Positions 43,887 through 52,997 of a stretch of 64,000 bases of DNA are shown here, one piece after another. Origin of the DNA: DRTC01 sp964521025 (lineage in GTDB: Bacteria > Cloacimonadota > Cloacimonadia > Cloacimonadales > TCS61); contig CAZFPK010000006.1 of the NCBI GenBank assembly GCA_964521025.1, positions 45,773-109,772 of the forward strand. The letters are read 5' to 3'. Below the pieces are notes generated by a model. The model was not told where the DNA came from, made no database searches, and saw nothing but the letters and a program-made list of their open reading frames with translations. The first letter of the stretch is position 1; the number at the start of each line of letters is the position of its first letter. The translations under genes were made by a program, and so were the position numbers.

Positions 43887-44768
43887 ATGGAAACATCTGA
43901 AATCATCAAACGCATAAAAAAGATCGAGATCACTACTCGTGATATTGTGAACGAGTTGTTTTCCGGTGAATATCATAGCCTTTTCAAAGGTCAAGGATTA
44001 GAGTTCTCGGAAGTGCGGGAGTATCAATCAGGAGATAGTTTCCGCCAGATTGATTGGAATGTTTCCGCTCGCATGGGACATCCTTACATCAAAAAATTCG
44101 AGGAAACCAGAGAATTAAATGTGATGTTCCTCGTCGATTGCAGTGCTTCGACTTTGTTTGGAACGAAAGGTTTCCTGAAGTCGGAATTCATTACGGAAGT
44201 CACGGCAGTTCTCACTTTTTCTGCGATTTCCAATAATGATAAAGTCGGTTGTTTATTATTCACAGACGAAGTGGAAACTTATATTCCACCGCGAAAAGGG
44301 AAAAAACACGCTTTAAGAATTTTGCGTGATATTCTCTATTTTGAACCGAAAAGCAAAAAAACAAATATCGAAAAAGCAGTGGAATATATTTATCGTCTGA
44401 TCAAGAAGAGAAGCATTATTTTTGTCGTTTCCGATTTCTTTGACCAAAATTACGAAAATTCTCTGAAACTGCTGGCTCGAAAACACGATGTGATTGCCTT
44501 GAGAATTCTCGATAAAACAGAGGTTGACCTGCCGGATGCCGGACTTTTAAGTTTACGAGACCCGGAAACAGGAATGAATTTCACGGTAAATACTTCCAAT
44601 AAAAATATTCGAGAAAAATATAGAAAGGAAATTGAAAAACAAGAATCGGAAATTTCCGAAACTTTCAAGAAAATGAAAATCGATCTGGTAAACCTTTTTA
44701 CGGATAAACCTTACGCTCCGGAGTTGATGAAGTTCTTTAAGTTCAGAATAAAGATGAAGAATAGGTAA
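43887..44768 (+). CDS. DUF58 (VWA-like) protein
   Basis: 293 residues. The DUF58 signature is in FKGQGLEFSEVREYQSGDSFRQIDWNVSARMG (residues about 33-65). A VWA-like domain follows: FLVDCSAS (D-x-S-x-S-like MIDAS), later GCLLFTDEVETYIPPRKGKKH and IIFVVSDFFD. It acts with MoxR in the Bat cluster; its role is not established. Confidence 0.93.
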   Translation: METSEIIKRIKKIEITTRDIVNELFSGEYHSLFKGQGLEFSEVREYQSGDSFRQIDWNVSARMGHPYIKKFEETRELNVMFLVDCSASTLFGTKGFLKSEFITEVTAVLTFSAISNNDKVGCLLFTDEVETYIPPRKGKKHALRILRDILYFEPKSKKTNIEKAVEYIYRLIKKRSIIFVVSDFFDQNYENSLKLLARKHDVIALRILDKTEVDLPDAGLLSLRDPETGMNFTVNTSNKNIREKYRKEIEKQESEISETFKKMKIDLVNLFTDKPYAPELMKFFKFRIKMKNR

Positions 44769-44790
44769 AAGGTGCAAGTGACAAGGTGAA

Positions 44791-44816
44791 AGTAACACAA
44801 ACATTCCTGTTTGTGA
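44791..44816 (+). repeat. 26-bp direct repeat, left of the methyltransferase
   Basis: AGTAACACAAACATTCCTGT followed by TTGTGA; contains CACAAAC...GTTTGTG hairpin arms. It recurs at 45793-45818 with four differences. Confidence 0.7.
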
Positions 44817-44835
44817 AAAGAGAAAAAATTATTCT

Positions 44836-45822
44836 ATGACAGCAAAAATAGATTGGTCTGAAAAGAAATGGAGAAAATCGATTGTAGAACCCAGAAAATA
44901 TCTCTGGTCTGAAAGACAGATCGAGGATACCGCAAATTGGGCAAATTTTTCTGAAAATTCAAGTGTGCTCGATGTTGGTTGCGGCTTGGGATTTTTAGGA
45001 TGGACTTTCGCTTCGTTCTTTTCAAAAGGGAATTATACGGGGATCGATATATCAGAAGACCTGATCAAGGATGCTAAAAAAATGTCTTCAAATTGGGGGA
45101 AAGATATTGAATCAAGATTTCTAATAAATGATTGTTATAAAATGGATTTTCAGAATGATTCATTTGATATTGTTATGTGCCAGACACTTTTAATGCATTT
45201 AACAAAACCTCAACAAGCAGTCGATGAGATGGTGAGAGTATTAAAAAAAGGTGGAACTTTGCTTTGTTTCGAGCCCGATAATGCAACAGCGGAGATCAGA
45301 GAATCTTATAATTCGGTTAAAGAGTTTTCGATCGAGGAAAAAATTTTGATAAAAAAAGTGGCACTATACCGAATCGCAGGACAAAAGAAATTAGGAAGAG
45401 GTGATTGGGGTATTGGTAATAAACTACCGTATCTTTTCTCAAAATCCGGTTTATCAGCAATAGATATGAAACAAAATGAAAAAATAAACTTTATGGTTCC
45501 TGCTTATGATCGTCCTGAAGAGCAAATGTTTTTAAAACAATTGAATCGGAAAAAAGTAAAAAAGAAAGATAAAAAATATTGGCAAAAAAGAAAACGAGAA
45601 GAATTCTTTGCAGGTGGTGGTTCGCAATATTTATATCGAAAATACCGCCATTTTCAAAAATCTTTAAAGAATATGAGGAAAGATGTAAAAAAAGAAATTC
45701 AAAAGAAAAATTACTTTTTTTGTTCGGGTCCCAATTTGCTTTTTGCTTGCAGGGGAATAAAAAAAAATAGAAAAAAGGAAAATTTTGCAAAAAGTAACAC
45801 AAATAATCTTGTTTGTGATTGA
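44836..45822 (+). CDS. Class I SAM-dependent methyltransferase
   Basis: 328 residues. Motif I is VLDVGCGLGFLG (45-56), then GIDIS, and motif IV-like LMHLTKPQQAVDEMVRVLKKGGTLLCFEPD. The C-terminal 110 residues are very lysine- and arginine-rich (RKKVKKKDKKYWQKRK and on), so a nucleic acid or ribosome substrate is possible. The gene interrupts the Bat cluster, between the DUF58 gene and the membrane gene at 45832. Two copies of a 26-bp repeat bracket it, and the second copy (45793-45818) encodes its final residues (SNTNNLVCD). No Shine-Dalgarno is obvious. Confidence 0.85.
   Translation: MTAKIDWSEKKWRKSIVEPRKYLWSERQIEDTANWANFSENSSVLDVGCGLGFLGWTFASFFSKGNYTGIDISEDLIKDAKKMSSNWGKDIESRFLINDCYKMDFQNDSFDIVMCQTLLMHLTKPQQAVDEMVRVLKKGGTLLCFEPDNATAEIRESYNSVKEFSIEEKILIKKVALYRIAGQKKLGRGDWGIGNKLPYLFSKSGLSAIDMKQNEKINFMVPAYDRPEEQMFLKQLNRKKVKKKDKKYWQKRKREEFFAGGGSQYLYRKYRHFQKSLKNMRKDVKKEIQKKNYFFCSGPNLLFACRGIKKNRKKENFAKSNTNNLVCD
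45793..45818 (+). repeat. 26-bp direct repeat, right copy
   Basis: Nearly identical to 44791-44816 and in the same orientation, with CACAAA...TTTGTG arms. It lies within the last codons of the methyltransferase. A similar motif (ACAATCATTATTGATTGTGA) lies after batD at about 52167-52186. Confidence 0.75.
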
Positions 45823-45831
45823 AAATAAAAA

Positions 45832-46806
45832 ATGAAAAAATCAGAAATCAAAAATCATAAAATAAATTGGAAGATTTTTTTTATTATCTTCGTAATATCT
45901 ATTTCATACATTTCTCACACTCAAGAAATTAATTACAAGATCAGCAAACCGTCCAAACTCTATGTCGGAACACCTTTTCATCTTTTAGTTGATATCACAA
46001 CCAATCCAGCAGACAGCATTTTCTCACCGCAGATCGATACCCTCGATATTTTCATTCTCAAAGGTGAAATACTTCAATCCGAAGAAATCATCGATGATAG
46101 AAAATTAGTTAAATTGGATTTAACTTTCCAACCTTTCGATGTCGGTGAATTCACTTTTCCGGAACTGGAATTTGCTGTTAAATCCGGTGATAGTTTGACT
46201 TTTTTGAAAACTTCGGAATTCATTCTGAACATCCAATCAGTTATCACAGATACAACGCAAGTAATCAAAGATATTGCCAAACCATTAAATGTGAATCTCG
46301 GTTTCTTTGATTTTCTCATCCCAATAATGGTGATTGTTGGGATTATTTTCCTGATAATCTATTTGAAGAAAATCCTTAAGAAAAAACCGGAGATTCCGGA
46401 AAAACCAAAAATAATCGATACTCGAACTGCTTATGAAATTGCTCTCGAATTCCTGCAAAAACTGAAAAAAGACAAACTGCTGGAAAAAGGAGATTTCCTC
46501 GAATTCCATTTCCGCTTGTCGTTTATTTTACGATTATTTATCGAACTATATTATAAAATAAATGCTGTGGAAATGACTACCAGTGAAATACGGCAGAACC
46601 TTGTTTTGAAAGATCATAATGAGAAAAATAATATCCTGGAATTTCTGACTTTTGCTGATAGGATCAAGTTTGCTAAATTCATCCCGGAAATTAAGAATTC
46701 GGAAGATGCAATTAATTGGTTAGAGAAATATCTGAAATCATTTAAAGGAATTAGCACCGAACAAGACCAACAAAACGAACAAATAGAACAAAAAGGGAAT
46801 AAATAA
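45832..46806 (+). CDS. Bat-cluster membrane protein (DUF4381-like)
   Basis: 324 residues. Signal or first membrane segment about 14-32, an Ig-like periplasmic region (about 33-155: SKPSKLYVGTPFHLLVDITTN is like BatD domains), a membrane segment at about 158-180 (FLIPIMVIVGIIFLIIYL), then a cytoplasmic helical domain with FLEFHFRLSFILRLFIELYY and AVEMTTSEIRQNL, which is like DUF4381 and the C-terminus of BatD. It starts 9 bases after the methyltransferase stop and ends 1 base before batA. Confidence 0.8.
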   Translation: MKKSEIKNHKINWKIFFIIFVISISYISHTQEINYKISKPSKLYVGTPFHLLVDITTNPADSIFSPQIDTLDIFILKGEILQSEEIIDDRKLVKLDLTFQPFDVGEFTFPELEFAVKSGDSLTFLKTSEFILNIQSVITDTTQVIKDIAKPLNVNLGFFDFLIPIMVIVGIIFLIIYLKKILKKKPEIPEKPKIIDTRTAYEIALEFLQKLKKDKLLEKGDFLEFHFRLSFILRLFIELYYKINAVEMTTSEIRQNLVLKDHNEKNNILEFLTFADRIKFAKFIPEIKNSEDAINWLEKYLKSFKGISTEQDQQNEQIEQKGNK

Positions 46807-46807
46807 C

Positions 46808-47797
46808 ATGCTCGAATTCGTCAATCCCATTTGGTTTTATGCATTGTTCATTCTCCTTCCATATTTGGCTTTCGAGATTTTTATTAAGAACATTCGCAAA
46901 GTCAGATTGATCTACAGCCGGATAGATTTGATCAAAAAAGTGGTGAAGCACAGTAGTTTGTTACGATTTCTTCCGATTATTATCAGAAGTCTAATTATCA
47001 TTTTGCTCATCGTTTCTTTAGCGAGACCGAGATTTGCTCATAAAAAACAGCAAATCACCGGAAAAGGTATCGATATAATTCTGGCTATCGATGTCAGCGG
47101 AAGTATGAAAGCAGTCGATTTCAAACCTACAAATCGATTGGAAGCAGCAAAAAAAGTAGCGATCGATTTTATTGAAAAGAGGAGAAATGACCGAATTGGA
47201 TTAGTTGTTTTTTCCGAAAATGCATTTACACAATGTCCACTTACACTCGATTACAATATTTTGATGACGATCATGGACCATATCCGGATCAATGACGAAG
47301 CGAGTGGAACAGCGATTGGTCTGGGGTTGGCAATGGCAGTTGCCCGTTTGAAAGATTCCGAAGCAAAATCAAAAGTAATTATCCTGATCACAGACGGGCG
47401 CAATAATACCGGTGAGATCGATCCGTTCACGGCTGCAGATTTTGCCGCAACTTACGGGATAAAAGTTTACACGATCGGAGTTGGGAGTAAAGGATTAGTC
47501 GATTTTCCGGTGCAAACTCCTTTCGGTGTCAGGTATCGGAAATTCAAAGTCGATATCGATATGGAAACTCTTCATAAGATCGCTGAAATGACCGGAACCG
47601 AAAGAGCGAGAAGAGCGACAAATACTCAGGAATTAGAAGCCATCATCAAATACATCGATGAACTGGAAAAAACCGAGATCAAGATCCAGAATTATTATGA
47701 ATACCAGGAACTTTTCTGGAATTACCTGCTGATCGCGATGATCCTGATGATGATCGATTTTGTGCTCAGGACAATGATCAGGAAAGAAATTCCATAG
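46808..47797 (+). CDS. batA: BatA, VWA-domain membrane protein
   Basis: 329 residues. N-terminal BatA region with membrane segments (about 6-20 and 57-75), VWA domain about 85-280 with MIDAS DVSGSM and ITDGRNN, and a C-terminal membrane segment (about 302-322). It is paired with batB further downstream. Role in stress or oxygen tolerance comes from Bacteroides studies of the bat operon. Initiates 1 base after the preceding stop. Confidence 0.94.
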   Translation: MLEFVNPIWFYALFILLPYLAFEIFIKNIRKVRLIYSRIDLIKKVVKHSSLLRFLPIIIRSLIIILLIVSLARPRFAHKKQQITGKGIDIILAIDVSGSMKAVDFKPTNRLEAAKKVAIDFIEKRRNDRIGLVVFSENAFTQCPLTLDYNILMTIMDHIRINDEASGTAIGLGLAMAVARLKDSEAKSKVIILITDGRNNTGEIDPFTAADFAATYGIKVYTIGVGSKGLVDFPVQTPFGVRYRKFKVDIDMETLHKIAEMTGTERARRATNTQELEAIIKYIDELEKTEIKIQNYYEYQELFWNYLLIAMILMMIDFVLRTMIRKEIP

Positions 47798-47802
47798 AAA
47801 AT

Positions 47803-48287
47803 TAATGAATGAATAATTAAAGAATGAATAATTAAAGAATGAAAAAAAACAGATTGGAGGAAATAGATGAAAAAAAATAGTGTGATCGTTGAAAAAAGTT
47901 ATAAATTTGCTATTAGAATTGTTCGTTTATATCAATTCTTGGTTAAGGAAAAAAGGAATACCATTTATCAGTTCAAGTTTTAAAAAGTGGAACTTCTATC
48001 GGAGCAAATGTTGAAGAATCAGTGGGTGGATTTTCAAAAAAGGATTTTATAGCAAAACTACAAATCTCCTACAAAGAAGCAAGAGAAACTCACTATTGGA
48101 TTTGTTTGTTTAGAGACACAGATTATCTCTCCGAAAAAGAAGCAGAATCTTTGCTGATTGATTGTGAAGAAATATTAAAAATTATTGTTTCCACTTTAAA
48201 ATCATAAAAAGAAAAAAATGTCTAATTCTTTCATTCGTTCATTCCTTAATTCTTTAATTATTAATTCCTTAATTCTTTCATTACAAA
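47803..48287. repeat. Inverted AT-rich repeats bracketing the four-helix-bundle gene
   Basis: Left side: AATGAATAATTAAAGAATG repeated twice in 47803-47842. Right side: TTCATTCC/TTAATTCTTTAATTATTAA-type strings in 48226-48285, broadly the reverse complement. They flank the gene at 47867-48207 and separate batA from batB by about 500 bp. The similarity is imperfect. Confidence 0.6.
47867..48207 (+). pseudogene. Four-helix-bundle (S23/IVP family) gene with one-base frameshift
   Basis: ATG 47867 has TTGGAGG 7 bases upstream. The first frame (MKKNSVIVEKSYKFAIRIVRL) stops at about 47983. Adding one A to the A-run at 47949-47954 restores a 113-residue protein that continues EYHLSVQVLKSGTSIGANVEE, FSKKDFIAKLQISYKEARETHYW and ends at 48207. 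This is the four-helix-bundle family originally found inside 23S rRNA intervening sequences. Either a real frameshift, a homopolymer sequencing error, or slippage. It interrupts batA and batB and sits between imperfect inverted repeats. Confidence 0.82.
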
Positions 48288-48300
48288 AACGGAGTTTTTG

Positions 48301-49314
48301 ATGAAGTTCGGAAATCCCTACATTCTATTTTTATTATTGTTAATTCCGGTTTTTCTAATTTATATCGGCATCGCCAACCATCGTCGTAAAAAGAATTTTG
48401 AGAAATTTGCAGAATCCAGGTTTTATGATTTTTTTATGCAGGAATTTTCAGTTTTTCATTGGAGTTTGAAGAATGTTATTTTCGTGGGAGCGATCTTCTT
48501 TATGATCTTTGCAGCTTCCCGACCGCGCTGGAATAAGCAAGTTCAAATCCTGAAAAAAGAAGGTATCGATATTGTCGTCTGCATCGATGTTTCCAAAAGT
48601 ATGGATGCGCAGGACATCAAACCAAGTCGTATTGATAGGGCAAAAGACCAGATTTCGCTTTTCATCGATCAATTGAAAGGAGATAGAATTTCGATAGTCG
48701 CTTTTGCCGGCAGAAGTTTCGTGCAATGTCCACTCACAGATGATTATGGAGCAGCAAAATTATTTCTGAATTTATTAGATACGGAAACTGTTCCCTCTTA
48801 TGGAACAAATATCGGCGGAGCGATCGAGATGGCTATGAGTCTTTTTGGAGAAGCGGAGAAACATAAAGTTATCGTGATGGTCAGTGATGGCGAAGATCTG
48901 GAAGAACAAGCGATCAAGATAACAGAAGAAGCCGCTAAAATAGGAGCGATCATTTATACTCTCGGCATCGGTTCTCCGGAAGGAAGCACCATTCCGATCA
49001 GAGAAGAATCGGGAAATATCGTTTATGCTAAAGATGACAAAGGTGATATTGTCTTCACGAAACTGGATATCAATACACTTTCTCAAATCGCCAAAATCGG
49101 AAACGGCAGGTTTTTTCCCATCACTCCCCAGCAATCGGAAATTTTCGAAATCATGAAGAACATTAATTCCATTGAGAAGAAGAAGTTTGATTCTAAAGAA
49201 TTTGTGCGTTACAAAGAGCAGTATAAATATTTCGTGATTTTTGCTTTATTTTTGCTTATCATCGAATCTTTGATAATTTATAAGAAAAAGATAAAATTCA
49301 AAAGAGTGATTTAG
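48301..49314 (+). CDS. batB: BatB, VWA-domain membrane protein
   Basis: 337 residues from ATG 48301 (GGAG 6-9 bases upstream; the in-frame TTG just before is not needed). Membrane segments at about 8-25 and 58-75, VWA domain about 88-280 with MIDAS DVSKSM and VSDGEDLEEQA, and a C-terminal membrane segment. It carries a GIGSPEGSTIPI loop typical of BatB. Paralogue and presumed partner of BatA. Confidence 0.94.
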   Translation: MKFGNPYILFLLLLIPVFLIYIGIANHRRKKNFEKFAESRFYDFFMQEFSVFHWSLKNVIFVGAIFFMIFAASRPRWNKQVQILKKEGIDIVVCIDVSKSMDAQDIKPSRIDRAKDQISLFIDQLKGDRISIVAFAGRSFVQCPLTDDYGAAKLFLNLLDTETVPSYGTNIGGAIEMAMSLFGEAEKHKVIVMVSDGEDLEEQAIKITEEAAKIGAIIYTLGIGSPEGSTIPIREESGNIVYAKDDKGDIVFTKLDINTLSQIAKIGNGRFFPITPQQSEIFEIMKNINSIEKKKFDSKEFVRYKEQYKYFVIFALFLLIIESLIIYKKKIKFKRVI

Positions 49315-49493
49315 TTGAATCAGTTGAACCGGTTGAATTTGGGAAACTTACCAAATCTTACAGATTTGTGAAGTTTATACAGTTGACTCATAATAGACAA
49401 AAACTTGGAAGGCTGTAAGACTTCACAAGTTTTGAAATAGAAACTTACCAATCCGGCAGCTGCCGGATATGAAGTACGATTTAGAGGTTATGT
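49315..49493. repeat. Hairpin-rich gap between batB and batC
   Basis: 179 bp. It holds a GTTGAAYC tandem (49313-49339), an AAACTTACCAAATCT...AGATTTG hairpin near 49345-49375 and the palindrome TCCGGCAGCTGCCGGA (about 49452-49467). The last also occurs, minus its outer base pair, about 800 bp downstream (near 50267). Confidence 0.7.
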
Positions 49494-50240
49494 ATGAAAT
49501 TATTTCTAATGATATTAATCGGAATCCTTTCAGTAAACATATTCGCAGAAATCCTGACTTACGACAAAGTCCTGAAAAACTTGAAAGGAACAAAATTCTA
49601 TAAAAAAGAAGAATTTGAAGAAGCAAAAAAAGAATTCAACGAAAATGCCATTAAAAATCCAAAAGACGGCAAGCTGCATTATAATTTAGGGAATTCTCAA
49701 TATAAAAAAGGTGAATTGGAAGCAGCGGAAAACTCCTATAATCTTTCTTTGCGAGATCAAAATTTTTCAGATAGATCGCTTGCTTTTCAAAACCTGGGAA
49801 ATGTAAAATTCCAGCAGCAGGATTATAAAAATGCGATTTTGAATTACCGTAATGCTTTGATCGAAGATCCGCAAAATCTCGATGCCCGTTATAATTATGA
49901 ACTGGCTTCTCGTTTCATGCAAAGACAACAGAATCAAGAACAACAGCAGCAACAAAACAAAGACGAACAGAATAAAGATCAGGAAAAAAAGGAGAAACAA
50001 CAAAATCAGGATCAAGAGAAAAAAGAACAAGAAAAACAAGAACAGAAACAGGATCAGCAAAAAAGCGAGGAGCAGAAAAAACAGGAACAAAAGTTGAAAC
50101 AGGAGCAAGCAAAAAAAGACGAAAAGAAAAAAGATGCTGAAAAAATGCTGAACGCCCTTCTCCAAAAAGAAAAAGAAGAAATGAAAAAAGAGAAAGCCAA
50201 AATGAACACCGATAAAGCAAAAAAAGGAAAGTTCTGGTAG
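49494..50240 (+). CDS. batC: BatC, TPR protein with Q/K/E-rich tail
   Basis: 248 residues. Signal peptide about 1-16; three TPRs (about 28-140) with LHYNLGNSQYKKGELEAAE and FQNLGNVKFQQQDYKNAI. From about residue 142 the sequence is a Gln, Lys and Glu tract of almost 100 residues (EEQQQQNKDEQ-like runs). The tail is low complexity at DNA and protein level. In Bacteroides BatB-BatC-BatE form a complex. Confidence 0.88.
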   Translation: MKLFLMILIGILSVNIFAEILTYDKVLKNLKGTKFYKKEEFEEAKKEFNENAIKNPKDGKLHYNLGNSQYKKGELEAAENSYNLSLRDQNFSDRSLAFQNLGNVKFQQQDYKNAILNYRNALIEDPQNLDARYNYELASRFMQRQQNQEQQQQQNKDEQNKDQEKKEKQQNQDQEKKEQEKQEQKQDQQKSEEQKKQEQKLKQEQAKKDEKKKDAEKMLNALLQKEKEEMKKEKAKMNTDKAKKGKFW

Positions 50241-50370
50241 ATTGGTTGAAACGGGAAACTTACCAATACGGCAGCTGCCGGATGTGAAGTTTAAAAGCCG
50301 AAAAAATGATTAAAAACAAATATGGTAAGTCTCAAAGACTTCATAAGTTTTTAAAATATCGGAGAATAAT
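50241..50370. repeat. Hairpin-rich gap between batC and batD
   Basis: 130 bp. The palindrome CCGGCAGCTGCCGG-type (about 50266-50281, here ACGGCAGCTGCCGGA) and a GGTAAGTCTCAAAGACTTCATAAG hairpin (50323-50348) recall the batB-batC gap almost element for element. Confidence 0.7.
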
Positions 50371-52164
50371 TTGTTTATAAATATGATCAAGAAAGCGATA
50401 ACATTTATCATTTTTTTATTCTTAATGATAAATCTTTCTGCTCAACTCGAAGTCCAATCTTATGTTGATAAAACGAAAGTCGGGTTACAGGATTTGCTGA
50501 AACTGACGATCGAGATTTCCGGTGAAGAAGCTGATCGTGTGAGTCAACCTTCGCTTTCCAAACTGGATAATTTCGATAACCTGGGAAGTTCCTCATCTTC
50601 TTCATCGTCCATCCAGATCATTAACGGGAAAATGGAATCGAGTATTACAAAAAGTTATACATACACTTTGCGACCGCAAAAGACCGGTAGAATCATGATC
50701 CCGCCGATCTCGCTCAAACACAAAAAGAAATCATACATCACCAAACCGATCACGATCAGTGTTATTAAAGGCAGCACGGAGCCTGCTCCGCCGACTTCCA
50801 ATCGATTAAAAAATAATAATAAGCAGCAAATTTCCGACAAACTATCGGACAACCTGTTCATCGTAGCTGATTTGAACACAAGTTCAGTTTATGAAAACGA
50901 ACCAGTCATCGTCGATTATAAAATCTATACAAGATATGAAGTTCATGACCTGGAATTTGCATCTGATCCAACGTTCAATGGATTCTGGAAGGAAGATATT
51001 TATACTCCGACGAGAGTCAATTTCAAAAGAGAAAACCGTAATGGAATGCTCTTTAATATGATGCTTCTCCGTTCAATTGCTTTATTTCCGAGTCAGACCG
51101 GAAAACTGGAAATTCCTGCTTTGGAAATGAATGTCGATATCAGAACGCAGTCCCGAAGTTTTTTTGATTTCGGGACGACCAAAAGATATTTCATTAAAAG
51201 TAATCCCAAAACAATAAATGTTAAAGAACTTCCATCTGAAAATCGACCGACTGACTTTTCCGGAGCAGTTGGAGAATTTCGTCTTTCCAGCAATATCAGT
51301 GCAAATGAGATGAAGGTTGGAGATTCTTTTACTTACACATTAGAGATTTCCGGAAATGGTAATTTGAAGCATTTCGATGTTCCGACATTGCCTGAAATTT
51401 CTAATCTGCGATTCATCGATCCTGAAATTTCATCCGAAATAAATAACAACAAAATCTCCGGCAAAAAAACCATCAAATATCTTGTGATCGCCCAAGAAAA
51501 AGGAACTCTGACGATTCCATCCGTTAGTTTTTCCTACTTTGATCCAAAACAGAAAAAATACATTTCCAAACAAACAAAATCGTTTACAGTTAATGTTCAG
51601 GAAGGAGATGCTGTTTTTATTCCCAGTTCTTCTGCTCAATCGACTGTACAGATGGAAGGTTATGATATTGGTTTTATCATTAAAAAATCTAATTTGAAAA
51701 ATAATATCATTTATCTCGATTCGTTTTATTATTGGATTCTCTGGATCATTGTCTTGATCAGTGTCCCGGTTTCTTTGATCTATGCCGGAGAACAGGAAAA
51801 ATTAGCAGTAAATCTCGATTATGTGCGTCAAAAACAAGCGAAAAAGATCCTGAAAAAATATATGAAACAGGCTTCTCGATTTGCCGGAAATGATCAACTC
51901 GATTTCTATACTGCCGCTCAAACAGGACTGGCAAATTACCTTTCCGATAAACTGAAAATTTCACGCGGCAGCACAATCGAAATGATCATCGACAAAATCA
52001 ATGAGAAAAATTTCCCAGAGGATCTAACCATAAAGATCAAACAATTATTCGAGAAATGCAATCAGGCAAGATTCATGCCCGGTGGTTTTTCCAAAGAAAA
52101 TATCAAAAAAGATTACTCGGAATTGCAGGATATTCTTAATGAAATATCGAAGGTGAAAATGTAA
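50371..52164 (+). CDS. batD: BatD, aerotolerance-type membrane protein
   Basis: 597 residues from TTG 50371, chosen because GGAG lies 5 bases upstream; ATG 50383 is in frame but has no site at a usable distance. Signal peptide, several Ig-like periplasmic domains (about 25-440; DKTKVGLQDLLKLTIEISG, FSGAVGEFRLSSNISANEMKVGDSFTYTL), a membrane segment (about 452-472) and a cytoplasmic C-terminal domain. Serine-rich tract GSSSSSSSSI at about 72-81. BatD is a fixed member of this cluster. Confidence 0.92.
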   Translation: MFINMIKKAITFIIFLFLMINLSAQLEVQSYVDKTKVGLQDLLKLTIEISGEEADRVSQPSLSKLDNFDNLGSSSSSSSSIQIINGKMESSITKSYTYTLRPQKTGRIMIPPISLKHKKKSYITKPITISVIKGSTEPAPPTSNRLKNNNKQQISDKLSDNLFIVADLNTSSVYENEPVIVDYKIYTRYEVHDLEFASDPTFNGFWKEDIYTPTRVNFKRENRNGMLFNMMLLRSIALFPSQTGKLEIPALEMNVDIRTQSRSFFDFGTTKRYFIKSNPKTINVKELPSENRPTDFSGAVGEFRLSSNISANEMKVGDSFTYTLEISGNGNLKHFDVPTLPEISNLRFIDPEISSEINNNKISGKKTIKYLVIAQEKGTLTIPSVSFSYFDPKQKKYISKQTKSFTVNVQEGDAVFIPSSSAQSTVQMEGYDIGFIIKKSNLKNNIIYLDSFYYWILWIIVLISVPVSLIYAGEQEKLAVNLDYVRQKQAKKILKKYMKQASRFAGNDQLDFYTAAQTGLANYLSDKLKISRGSTIEMIIDKINEKNFPEDLTIKIKQLFEKCNQARFMPGGFSKENIKKDYSELQDILNEISKVKM

Positions 52165-52200
52165 TACAATCATTATTGATTGTGATTAATTAGGTACAAA

Positions 52201-52962
52201 ATGAGAAAAATTCTAATAATACTAATTTCATTAATTTCTTTCCAACTTTTTGCTGAATCATTAATCAATGAGATAAACTTGAAAGCAATCGAATTATACG
52301 AACAGAAAGATTTCGATCAAGCTCTTGAGCAATTTCAGAAAATAGAAAACGAAGGGATCATTTCTACTGATCTATTCTATAACATCGGTAACTGCTATTT
52401 CAGAATGAATCAACTCGGGAAATCCATCTTGTATTATAAAAAAGCATTAAAAACGACCTCCAATTTCAAACCTGCTCAAAGAAACCTGAATTTTGCACTG
52501 ACTTTGACCAAAGACAAACAGAAAAATGAAGAAGTAAATGTAATCCAATCTTTCTGGGAGAAGGTGTTCAACTTCTTCTCTCTCAATTCTTTAGCGATCA
52601 TTTCTTTTATCTTCTTTCTTCTCATAATCATTTTCATCAATATTATGATCTTTTCCTGTCGTCATCGTGAAAAAACGGTTCCGGTCTTCTTTATATCCAT
52701 ATTTACGGTTTTACTGATCATTTTTCTAGTTTTAAGTTTCATCAAATGGAAATCTTTTCACAGCATATCCGAAGCGGTTCTGATCTCGCAAAGTGCAATT
52801 GGATACAGCGGTCCAAGTGAAGAATTTACACGCGTTTTCACCATTCACGCAGGAATGATCTTCGAGATCGAAAGAGAAGAAAACAACTGGAGTTTGATCA
52901 AACTGAACAATGGTCTCGGCGGCTGGATAGAATCAAAAAACCTGGAAAAAATAAAAATTTAA
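52201..52962 (+). CDS. batE: BatE, TPR plus SH3-like membrane protein
   Basis: 253 residues. Signal peptide about 1-18; TPRs about 25-105 (FYNIGNCYFRMNQLGKSILYYKKAL); two membrane segments (about 128-150 and 158-180); SH3-like C-terminal domain (about 195-253, ending GGWIESKNLEKI). The order matches BatE. It completes the bat cluster and is followed 36 bp later by pgsA. Confidence 0.9.
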   Translation: MRKILIILISLISFQLFAESLINEINLKAIELYEQKDFDQALEQFQKIENEGIISTDLFYNIGNCYFRMNQLGKSILYYKKALKTTSNFKPAQRNLNFALTLTKDKQKNEEVNVIQSFWEKVFNFFSLNSLAIISFIFFLLIIIFINIMIFSCRHREKTVPVFFISIFTVLLIIFLVLSFIKWKSFHSISEAVLISQSAIGYSGPSEEFTRVFTIHAGMIFEIEREENNWSLIKLNNGLGGWIESKNLEKIKI

Positions 52963-52997
52963 CTTTTCAAAAAAACATTTTTTCATAAATTGACTTT

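Noticed and set aside
47867..48207. Programmed frameshift in the four-helix-bundle gene
   Set aside because: No slippery heptamer of the X-XXY-YYZ type with a following structure could be made out; a plain A-run indel is simpler, though not excluded.
49921..50238. Frames opposite the batC tail with long hydrophobic runs
   Set aside because: These are shadows of the Gln/Lys/Glu codon-rich tail and carry no site or conserved pattern.
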